A stretch of 64,000 nt of DNA, from assembly GCF_026914265.1 (NCBI RefSeq), contig NC_069135.1, forward strand, positions 6,341,001 to 6,405,000, given 5' to 3'. The notes beneath the pieces are model-generated. The model worked only from the letters and a program-made list of their open reading frames with translations. It made no database searches and was not told the origin of the DNA. Each line of letters starts with the position of its first letter. The stretch's first letter is position 1. Positions 56,401 to 64,000 of the stretch are shown in pieces. Position numbers and translations under genes: made by a program. Source of the DNA: Mya arenaria (Eukaryota; Mollusca; Bivalvia; Myida; Myidae).

Positions 56401-59400
56401 TGTCTGCATTTACCAGTATTTCTAACTTGCTTTGAAGCTTAACTAACCTTGCCATTTGAGGGAGGAAAAAATACATCCCCAAAATATTTCAAATTCTTTG
56501 TAAATCATTAGAAATCATGCAACAATTAAATTAGTACATTAGGGGCAAGTAAATCTGCAATTTAAAAGTTAAACTATTATTAACATAATAGGAAATAAGA
56601 AAATGTGAAAGAGTTAAAAGTACCTCTTCTCCAACAACAAACTCCGGTTTATGGTCTGTGTTTGTCCAGCGTAATGGACACGGCACATCAGTACGCTCCC
56701 CCTTCACGCGTACATTATGGCTGTATAGCTGTTATAAAGGACAGTAATAGTGAGATTATCATTCAAATTCTATTTAATTTATTTATTTAAGATCATAGTG
56801 TACAATAGTATATTTCTTCTCATATATCTTCTCAGCATATGGTGAAAATATTGTTTATTAAAATAATGAATTTACTGAAGACAGTAAAAACTGTTGATTA
56901 TCATGGATATTACATATATATTTCAACCAGAGCTCCAGATATTTTTCAGGATAAATAGTAATGTACCCAATGACCATTCTGGTCAAAAGCTACTGTACCC
57001 CCTGACATTCAGCTTTAAAGAGAATTCTAAACTCTTAAGGGGTAACATTAAAGGGTATTTATGTTTTCTTCAATACATGTACATGCAATTTATTTTTTTA
57101 ACTGTCAATACCGACAATAGTAATATATCAAGAAAATATCTTATAAAATAGCAAGAACGACAGAAATTGCTACAATTTACTTTAAGCTGTTATTGGTAAC
57201 ATTTGAGACAAGATAATCGCAAATGGAATACTGATATTTATTTCCAACATTCATAGCATTTCTTCATGAATTGAAAAAGGGCGTGATATTTAAAGTTCTC
57301 TAAAAGGCATGACCGTTACAAAACACTATTTACCCTTTCCTAAAACAGCACCCTAGAACATCTGACATTTTATCTTCTACAAGCTCACCTGGCAACTGTA
57401 TGTAATACATAATATTTCTTAAACTGAGTGTGCAATCAAACCCTGCACCCAGACAATGATGTCAAACAAGTCAGTTATCAGGGTTTTTTTCCTGGTATTT
57501 CAGGAATATGATCTTAACCTTTATAACTTTAAAAAACAACAACAAGAGCTGTCACAGAGACAGCGCGCTCGACTATTCCGCCACTTTTCAGTGTAAGGAT
57601 TGAAAAGTTTTTGCGAAACATGCATAGATCACATTTAAAATTAGATTAGAATGATGCCATTATTTGAATTTAATGCAAACTAGAGTTACCTTACTATATT
57701 GAAGTAGATTGTATAAAGTCTCAATGCAATACATCAATTAGCATATCAAGTAAATGTGGTTACATGCAAAACCTTAAACAGAATTGTTAAAGTCAAATAA
57801 TTAAGGGCAATTATTTTGAATTAAATGCAAACTAGAGTTATCTAACTAGGTTAATTAAGTAGTTTGGATGGTTGAGTACCATTGTATAAAGTCTCAATGC
57901 AATACATCAAGTAGTTGCTGAGATATTTACCTATGTGTGCTAACATGCAAAACCTTAACCAGAATTTCTAAGTCAAATAATAAAGGCCCATTATTTGCAT
58001 TATATTGAAATAAGTGTTATATAACTTCATTAATTTAGTAGGTTACATAGTTGGAAATACATATCCAAAGTTTCAATGCAATACATGATGCATTTACTGA
58101 GATAATGACTTAAAAGTGCTTACATGAAAAACCTTAACCAAGGTGTGAAGCCGACGCCCGTTGAGTAGTATAGCTCTCCTTATTCTTCAAATAGTCGAGC
58201 TAAAAATAATTTTAATTGGAAGCCTTAGATAAGGCAGTACGGCTCACTTTGGGAGTCAAAGGGCAGCACTGCACAAAGAAGTGATCAATAGGCCTGGAAG
58301 AATAACTTATTCAGGTGTTTGCTGACAATTACTGTATACATGGCACCAAGGCTATGGCAACAACTTCATTGTTTTGCTATATAGACGATATAAACAGACA
58401 GCTATCAAAGACCACAGTTACTACCTGTCTGACAGAGGATGGTGGTCGAACCTCACCAGAATCCATTGGTTTCATCTCCACAGCATTGTTGGCTGCTTTC
58501 AGCCCTCTGTCCTTCTGGTGCTTATGCCCCTGATGCTTTAAACAGAATTTCAACATGAGAAACAATATGTTTTTAATAAGTGAAAATAAATCATTATGTA
58601 ATATAAAGATATTTGATTAAAAAAATACAAAAGAGGGGTGTTTTTTTTCAGTGTTTTGGGAATGTCTTAAACTCTTGGAATTGAGAATTTTTGTGTCATT
58701 TCTCACATAATTGAGAATTTTTTATAATTACTTAAGCAAAATGAATATAATGAAATACTCTTTTAAACCATTTTTTTTTTTTTTTGGGGGGGGGGGGGAG
58801 TGGGGTCTTTTATAACTGAACATCAATAAATTTAATTAATATACCATATTTTTATTGGGTATTTTGGGGGGACAAAACATTCTTTTTGGCATTGGGAAAA
58901 AAATAAATATCAGCTTTATACATGGCCCAAAAGATCTGAAAGTTAAACAAGCATGAAAATTTGTTCCTTGGTAATCTATAATTTTACATCTGTTTTTATT
59001 CTTATAAGATTCAATCAATCATGAACTTCAAATCTATATTTATAAACTGTAGATTAAATTTAGTAGAATCTCTTTCAAGATTTTTTTAGCCTTAAGTCAA
59101 TATCACATATGTTTGACTCATGTTAACACTGATAAACAAAGGTAATTTTATGTTTGGCTAGGTTTTAAAATTGCAAACATGTGTAAATATATGGCCAAAT
59201 ATTGCAAATTTTAAAATGGCGAAATCAAACACAAATAGCCTATATACGATACCTATACACTTGACATACGTGCAATCCTTCCAGTTGTTACCTGTCTTTC
59301 TTTCCTAAGCATCCATGTTGATTTCTCCTCTGTTGCATTAGGTTTTAGCCTTCTGGCTATGCAGTGGTGAACAGTGACTGGGAAAGGATCTGATGCTCTT

Positions 59401-59847
59401 CCAATCCGCAAATTTAACGAACCAGGATGGATTACCACCACTGTGTTTACTTGAACCGGCTGGAAATATCAAATATGTAAAATATGTGAGAACCAACATC
59501 AAAACTTTAAAGACATATCGGTAACGTTTTGACAGTCACCAAAAAAGTAAATATTTCAGTGGAATATTGGTCGCGAAAATATATGATTTTACTTGAATTT
59601 TCAGATTTTCTCTATGAATTTGAATTAACTTCATAGTTAAGTACTAAATTGTAATGGATCAATAAACCTCATTGATGCAGTCACTTGCTGCTTGTGTATA
59701 TAACCTCTTAGATGCGTTAACTGGCATTCTTTTTTTTTTAATGGAAATGAAATACTATCGGAAAATATTTTTGTACACAAACATATTCGAACCATAAACG
59801 GTACTTGTACAGAATACCCCTTGTACATTTCGTCTGAAATACGCCAT
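29488..59847 (-). CDS. ACTR8: Actin-related protein 8 (INO80 subunit), 12 solid exons plus a tentative first exon
   Basis: Exons: 59847-59818 (tentative, MAYFRRNVQG), 59459-59292, 58529-58425, 56728-56624, 56315-56142, 52678-52568, 34873-34758, 34134-33984, 33417-33279, 31911-31814, 31621-31363, 30866-30703, 29631-29488. All junctions are GT-AG with closing phases. Total 587 aa with the tentative exon (human 624). Recognisable segments: VVVIHPGSLNLRIGRA, EEALYVQPG, LNVHPGPSGTL, VVVHQ|ESVC, the phosphate-binding DVGDQKTS, a GDPADPHDD loop, an acidic insert (ELEEEAEEEE), VVVGGGL, DVITRPK and the C-terminal RMLRERAPFVW. ARP8 sits with ARP4 and actin on the INO80 HSA domain and helps the remodeller bind nucleosomal and linker DNA in the nucleus. 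Its intron 6 (34874-52567) is almost wholly a 30-bp array made from the exon 6 end. The N-terminus is the least certain part. Confidence 0.94.
30325..30503 (-). mobile_element. tRNA-derived SINE
   Basis: On the minus strand it has an A box within GGAGTGGTCTAGTGGTTG and a B box GGTTCAAGCCC (30436-30446), spaced as in a tRNA, then a non-tRNA tail ending near CACCTGGAGCT. It lies in ACTR8 intron 12. It differs in sequence from the SINE at 736-890. Confidence 0.65.
32147..32980. mobile_element. 834-bp non-autonomous element with terminal inverted repeats
   Basis: The left end 32147-32171 (TACTGGTTGAGAAGCAGTTT...) and right end 32956-32980 are inverted copies over 25 bp with one mismatch. If the outermost TA is the target duplication, the inverted repeat starts CTGGTTG. 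GTCGGAAA-type motifs recur inside, for example near 32753. No reading frame of note. It lies in ACTR8 intron 9 and is likely a MITE or deletion derivative of a TA-targeting DNA transposon. Confidence 0.65.
34230..34622 (+). mobile_element. Possible pearl-like fragment
   Basis: The right part has GTGACGGACAGACAGACGG, a degenerate tetranucleotide tract followed by TCTACCCATTTATGAGGGG, which resembles the tail of the pearl-like elements at 4239-6790 and 7236-7683. The left border is unclear. It lies in ACTR8 intron 7. Confidence 0.3.
38341..40680. repeat. Higher-order duplication inside the array, offset 2190 bp
   Basis: A rare run of variant units (TTACCATCAC, then ATACCTGATTCACCACTTCA, then TACCACTTCA) occurs at 38371-38460 and again at 40561-40650, exactly 73 units apart, with matching neighbours. 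This indicates duplication of a block of units rather than independent mutation. Confidence 0.8.
47491..51060. repeat. Higher-order duplication inside the array, offset 2820 bp
   Basis: The order of unit variants over 47491-48240 (25 units) appears identical to 50311-51060, 94 units away, and diverges at both ends. A further copy pair, 49651-49980 and 51631-51960 (offset 1980 bp), shares the rare ATATACTACT unit and continues with a one-unit shift. These are traces of unequal exchange or block duplication. Confidence 0.8.
52553..52582 (-). other. ACTR8: Founder unit: native ACTR8 exon 6 end and 5' splice site
   Basis: The last 15 nt of exon 6 (52582-52568, GTAGTAGTGCACCAG) and the first 15 nt of intron 6 (52567-52553, GTAAGTGATGGTAGT) together are one full 30-bp unit, and the array continues from it without a gap. 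The native donor is CAG|GTAAGTG. I saw no other unit with GTAAGT. Confidence 0.9.
52812..53325. repeat. 57-bp minisatellite, about 9 copies
   Basis: Units of about 57 bp of the form GTGTACATTGGAGGTGTA then TGGGCTACTTTTTGAGCA then CTATGTCATCCAGGTTT repeat about nine times with substitutions and small indels. It is unrelated in sequence to the 30-bp array. It lies in ACTR8 intron 5, about 130 bp from exon 6. Confidence 0.85.
53521..54755 (-). mobile_element. CTATTCGAAG-type element with a nested hAT-like end
   Basis: The right end is TATAGCTCTTCTTCGAATAG then TGGAGCTAAAA, and the left end is AACAAGAGC, the two ends of the family seen at 57537-58204. At 53530 a different sequence starts with TAGTGATGTTCCGATGATCG, the CAGTG/TAGTG-type terminal repeat of hAT transposons, with AT-rich ATCGATTAT palindromes. 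A short frame beginning MADESHNEQENE (53674) follows. The simplest reading is a truncated hAT piece inserted in the older element. It lies in ACTR8 intron 5. Confidence 0.45.
57537..58204 (-). mobile_element. CTATTCGAAG-type element, near full length
   Basis: Left end AACAACAAGAGCTGTCACAG then GACAGCGCGCTCGACTATTC; right end TATAGCTCTCCTTATTCTTC then AAATAGTCGAGC. The interior has repeated phrases AGTTATCTAAC and TAAGTCAAATAATAAAGG. Both ends contain CGACTATT-type motifs in opposite orientation. Non-coding, in ACTR8 intron 3. Confidence 0.6.
58771..58802 (+). repeat. Poly-T/poly-G tract
   Basis: About 15 T followed by about 14 G and GAGTGGGG, a homopolymer run prone to slippage and sequencing error. 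It lies in ACTR8 intron 2. Confidence 0.9.
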
Positions 59848-60317
59848 TATTTATAATATCATAGTAAACGTAGTGATTATTTTTTTAAGATACATTTTAA
59901 AAGTGGTGATTGAGCGATTGTAAGTTAGTTATAATAATAAATGGATATACCATACAAAGAGGGCGGTACGATATTGTACGGTGAATATAATATAACCCTT
60001 ATATCGAATTTATACGGAGAAGGAGGAAAACAATCGACCTGTCAAGATTTATTTTACGTAAATAACGTTGTTCCTGCTTCCTGCTATATTTTAAAGTAAC
60101 ATTACAGCAGGTATAAAAATTAACAAGTTTATTTAAATCTTTAAGGAAGTCATGGAATGACATGACGAAGTTGTGGTAATCAGTTGCTTTAACTGAAAGA
60201 CGCTTCGTAACCTAATTAGTTCGTACCAATACATCCAGCCTAGATCCGGATACTTTTAGAACCATATCGATACATTTGAGAATCATGTTAAGGCTTAGTC
60301 CATGTTTTTACTTTTTA
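59848..60317 (-). promoter_or_regulatory. ACTR8 upstream region
   Basis: Unique AT-rich sequence just upstream of the first ACTR8 exon candidates, bounded by a repeat element at 60318. It should contain the ACTR8 promoter and possibly leader exons. No TATA box or initiator can be assigned with confidence. Confidence 0.35.
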
Positions 60318-62149
60318 GCTCGACTATTCGAAGAATAAGGAGAGCTATCTTAGTCACCCGAGCGTTGGCGTCGGCGTAGCCACTTACGTTAAAGTTTTAG
60401 TAAGTGTTTGTGTACCACCTCAAATATTTTCAAAGTCCATTGAGATATGGCTTTGAAACTTTGCACACTTGTTCATCATCATGCCCCCAACCTGTACACA
60501 AGAGGAGGTAACTCTATCAAGCATTTTGACAAAATTATGCCCCCATTTGACTTAGAAATAACGTTAAAGTTTGCGTACCACCTCAAATATTTTCAAAGTC
60601 CATTGACATATGGCTTTGAAACTTTGCACACTTGTTCACCATCATGCCCCAACCTATACACAGGAGGAGGTAACTCTATCAAGCATTTTGACAAAATTAC
60701 ACCCCTTTTTCTACTTAGAATTTACGTTAAAGTTTGCATCCACCTCAAATATTTTCAAAGTCCATTGACATCTGTCTTTGAAACTTTGCACGCTTGTTCA
60801 CCATCATGCCCCAACCTGTACACAGGAGGATGTAACTCTATCAAGCCTTTTAGAATTTATGTTAAAGTTTGCGTACCACCTCAGATAATTTCAAAGTTCA
60901 TCGATATATGGCTTTGAAACTTTGCACACTTGTTCACCATCATGATCTCAATCTGTGTACAGGAGGAGGTCACTGAATATTATTCCCCTTCTTTTACTTA
61001 GAACTTTCGTTAAAGTTTGTGTACTACCTCAGATATTTTCGAAGTCCATTGACATATGGCTTTGAAACTTTGCACACTTGTTCACCATCATGCCCCCAAC
61101 CTGTACACAGGAGGAGGTAACTCTATCAAGCATTTTGACAAAATTATGCCCCCATTTGACTTAGAAATAACGTTAAAGTTTGCGTACCACCTCAAATATT
61201 TTCAAAGTCCATTGACATATGGCTTTGAAACTTTGCACACTTGTTCACAATCATGCCTCCAACCTGTACACAGGAGGAGGTAACTCTGTCAAGCATTTTG
61301 ACAAAATTATGCCCCTTTTTCTACTTAGAATTTACGTTAAAGTTTGCGTACCACCTCAAATATTTTCAAAGACCATTGACATCTGGCTTTGAAACTTTGC
61401 ACACTTGTTCACCATCATGCCCCAACCTGTACACATGAGGATGTAACTCTATCAAGCATTTTGACAAAATTATGCCCCTTTTTCTACTTAGAATTAACGT
61501 TAAAGTTTGCATCAATCTAAAATATTTTCAAAGTCCATTGACATCTGGCTTTGAAACTTTGCACGCTTGTTCACCATCATGCCCCAACCTGTACACAGGA
61601 GGAGGTAACTCTATCAAGCCTTTTAGAATTTATGTTAAAGTTTGTGTACTACCTCAGATAATTTCAAAGTCCATCAATAAATGGCTTTGAAACTTTGCAC
61701 ACTTGTTCACCATCATGATCTCAATCTGTGTACAGGAGGAGGTCACTGTATCAAGCTTTTTTACAATATTAATCCCCTTCTTTTACTTAGAACTTACGTT
61801 AAAGTTTGCGTACTACCTCAGATATATGCCTTTCAAACTTTGCACACTTGTTCACCATCATGATCTGAACCTGTGGGACTTTATACAATGGTATTCAACC
61901 ACCCAGCCTAATTGAATAACCAAGTTAGATAACCGTATTTTGCAAATAATGGCCCTTTATTATTAGACTTAAAAATTCTGGTTTAAATTTTGCATGTTAC
62001 CAAATTTATGTTAATATCTCAGCACATCATGTATTGCATTGAAATCTAATCTAACAGTGATCCATGCATGTTTCGCCCAAACTTTTCAATCCTTACACTG
62101 AAAAGCGGCGGAATAGTTGAGCGCGCTGTCTCTGTGACAGCTCTTGTTT
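60318..62149 (+). mobile_element. CTATTCGAAG-type element with an expanded tandem core
   Basis: It begins AGCTCGACTATTCGAAGAAT and ends GCGGAATAGTTGAGCGCGCT then GTCTCTGTGACAGCTCTTGT, the two family ends. The core has ten units containing GGCTTTGAAACTTTGCACAC at 60448, 60611, 60773, 60909, 61057, 61220, 61384, 61546, 61682 and about 61827. The spacings 163, 162, 136, 148 then 163, 164, 162, 136, 145 show a duplicated block of about 610-770 bp. It lies between the divergent ACTR8 and APEH. The short frames in it are repeat translation, not genes. Confidence 0.7.
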
Positions 62150-62964
62150 TATGAATAATTGATATGACGTCTTTTGCCATTGTCTCAGATATTTGTATAT
62201 AGAAATGTAATTAGTTATTACATTAGTGTGAACCTACTGACAATAATGAGCATTGAGGGAACTTATTAGTATTGTTTCAATAATGCATTCATCAGTTCAG
62301 GGTTTGACATTTAGGCCTGACCAAATGACATTCACTAGTTGAAATATGGTCTAGTCTAACTATGTCTGAGGCAAGCTAGCTGGATAGGTCATGTTCTGAA
62401 TCGGTCAAAGTTTGCAGAAATAATGTCTTTAAACTAATAAAAGCACAAAATATCTGTGAAAATTGTAGGCTTTTCTAAAAACCTGTTGCAAATGTACTAT
62501 ATTTAGTACCAATCTTAACACATGTTAACTGATTGATTTGCATGTAAAACAGTAAATGCTTACTGAAATTTGTGAATTAAAAGTAATGGTTCTGTTAATC
62601 TAAGTATGACTTTGTATGTACAGGTATTTTATTTCTTTAACACTTTTTTAATGACTGTTGCATTATGTGTTTAAGGTTTTTTCAAGGCTTCAGCAGTGTT
62701 CAGAAAGTTGGTTAAAACACTCAAACGAGCTTATTTTGTATTTGTTACAATTTTGCCAACTCCAATTAATCTTATCTTTTTATTTTATCTTTAAAGCGGC
62801 TTTTACTGATCATAGTGTTTTTCTTTTGAAAACTTCTGTATTAATTCTGATCAAACAATCAAACAGTTTGTAAACACACCAATTTAAAAACATGCTTTGA
62901 TGTCCTTTTTCCTTGAATATTTACATGTAGATCCAGTATCTAATAACCTTTCTTTGGACTTTCA
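62150..62964 (+). other. APEH upstream region
   Basis: Unique AT-rich sequence ending in a splice acceptor (GGACTTTCAG at 62955-62964). The APEH start codon therefore lies in a second exon, and the leader exon and promoter should be in this region or to its left. None can be placed by eye. Confidence 0.35.
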
Positions 62965-62987
62965 GAAAAATCTTGATTCTCAGCAAA

Positions 62988-63468
62988 ATGGAAAAGGCTG
63001 TGACTTTATATCGAGACCTTGTACAGTATGCTTCTACCAGCTACATTGGTATCAGTAAGCCAGACTCTGCTGGCAGCATCAAGATTCGTGCTGGACAGAC
63101 ACAGCGTGACCTTGAGAGAGCAGAAAAGGTCAAGTTTGCAAGGTCATATATGGTCAAGACCAATGGGGATGTGTGTGATGTGGTATATGAATCCAGTCCT
63201 GAAGAACTTAGTAATGAGTGAGTTTTTTTAGAGCATGTTAGCATGTTCACACATATAGAACTGTTGCAATTTATTCAGTTGAGTGAGTTTGATGATAGTC
63301 ATCAAGCCAGACAATTTGGTTTGGGAAACTTGTTTTCATCTGCAACACCTGTTTCTGTTGACCTGTTACTATTTTAGAATTTGGAATAAAGAGTCCCCCT
63401 CGGGCAAGTACCGGGCCGTGATGAGGAAGGTCACAGACAAGAAGAAAGAAGACAAGTACTTTCTCGAG
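62988..63468 (+). CDS. APEH: Acylaminoacyl-peptide hydrolase, N-terminal two coding exons (partial)
   Basis: Exon 62988-63217 (after an acceptor at 62964) encodes MEKAVTLYRDLVQYAS and TQRDLERAEKVKFARSYMV. Exon 63378-63468 encodes ESPSGKYRAVMRKV to DKYFLEV. The junction is GT-AG in phase 2. These match the N-terminus of APEH (human: TQRDLERMENIRFCRQYLV, ESPSGTMKAVLRK, FLEV), a 732-aa cytosolic serine peptidase of the prolyl oligopeptidase family S9C that removes N-acylated residues from peptides. Only about 107 residues, from the start of the beta-propeller part, fall in the window. The catalytic Ser-Asp-His domain must lie beyond 64000. The start is the first ATG after the acceptor, in frame with conserved sequence. 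Confidence 0.88.
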
Positions 63469-63493
63469 GTATATATACAGGGTTTGGAACTTG

Positions 63494-63930
63494 TTAGCTC
63501 GACTATTCGAAGAATAAGGAGAGCTATACTACTCGCCCTAGCGTCGGCGTCACACTTTGGTTAAGGTTTTGCATGTAAGCACCTTTAAGTCATTATCTCA
63601 GTAAAAACATCACTTATTGCATTGAATCTTTGGACTTGTATTCCCAACTATCTAACCTACTAAATTAATGAAGTTAGATAAGACTTATTTGAATATAATG
63701 CAAATAATGGGCCTTTATTATTTGACTTAGAAATTCTGGTTAAGGTTTTGCATGTAAGCACACATCGGTTAATATCTCAGCAACTACTTGATGTATTGCA
63801 TTGAATCTTTATACTATTATACTCAACCATTCAATCTACTTAAATAATCAAGTAAGATAACTCTAGTTTGCATTAAATTCAAATTATGGCCCTTTATTAT
63901 TCATCTTAGAAATTCTGCTCCACTGTAATT
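63494..63930 (+). mobile_element. CTATTCGAAG-type element in APEH intron 2
   Basis: It starts AGCTCGACTATTCGAAGAAT 25 bp after the APEH exon 2 donor, then GAGCTATACTACTCGCCC and the interior phrases TAAGGTTTTGCATGTAAGC and ATAATGGGCCTTTATTATT, which match the complement of 54420-54755 and 57830-58204. The right end is not clear. Confidence 0.55.
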
Positions 63931-64000
63931 GAGGAAAACATGGTTACTCCTGCATTATTGTACACAACCTATAATCCTTTAATGTATTGCATGCTATTTC

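Noticed and set aside
60447-61915. Frames repeating MALKLCTLVHHHAPNLYT as a protein gene
   Set aside because: They follow the 163-bp repeat core of a mobile element. Frame and stops change between units.

Overview
This window is eukaryotic, AT-rich and intron-rich. It holds single-copy animal genes with GT-AG introns, tRNA-derived SINEs and several bivalve-type non-autonomous elements (pearl-like elements with internal tandem cores and tetranucleotide tails near the 3' end). I infer a bivalve mollusc nuclear genome; the species cannot be named from sequence alone.

Genes, left to right. (1) RUVBL1/pontin, minus strand, complete: 10 coding exons between 13112 and 481, 456 aa. (2) CCDC146/MBO2, plus strand, complete: 19 coding exons, 14900-25813, 954 aa. 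It lies head-to-head with RUVBL1 across a 1.8 kb intergenic region. (3) ACTR8/ARP8, minus strand: 12 well-supported exons from 59459 down to 29488, plus a tentative first coding exon near 59847. It lies tail-to-tail with CCDC146. (4) APEH (acylaminoacyl-peptide hydrolase), plus strand: only the first two coding exons (62988-63468) before the window ends. It lies head-to-head with ACTR8. RUVBL1 and ARP8 are both subunits of the INO80 chromatin remodeller, and CCDC146 is a ciliary/centriolar coiled-coil protein.

The remarkable feature is one 17.2 kb tandem array (35404-52582, about 572 units of 30 bp) that fills 97% of ACTR8 intron 6. Its founder unit can be read directly. It is the last 15 nt of exon 6 (codons VVVHQ) plus the first 15 nt of the intron, including the 5' splice site. 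The array is therefore a tandem amplification of an exon-intron junction, and by hand count roughly 480 units still carry CAG|GTATGT donors. Because the unit is 30 bp and every donor is in phase 0, use of any downstream donor would insert n x 10 residues in frame into the ARP8 actin fold. The array is also open in the ARP8 frame, with only one stop in 17 kb. Units with a dead donor (CAG|TTATGT) are concentrated next to the true exon, and the true donor alone has GTAAGT. The array holds higher-order duplications of about 2-3 kb and only one unit-length change, of +3 nt. A second, unrelated 57-bp minisatellite sits on the other side of the same exon.

The rest of the introns and intergenic DNA holds transposon relics: pearl-like elements (4239-6790 with a 181-bp array; 7236-7683), a family with AGCTCGACTATTCGAAG-type ends (six copies), two tRNA SINEs, an 834-bp terminal-inverted-repeat element, a 181-bp hairpin element, a hAT-like end and a Tc1-like helix-turn-helix exon fragment. 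No rRNA gene, functional tRNA gene, CRISPR array or viral element was seen.
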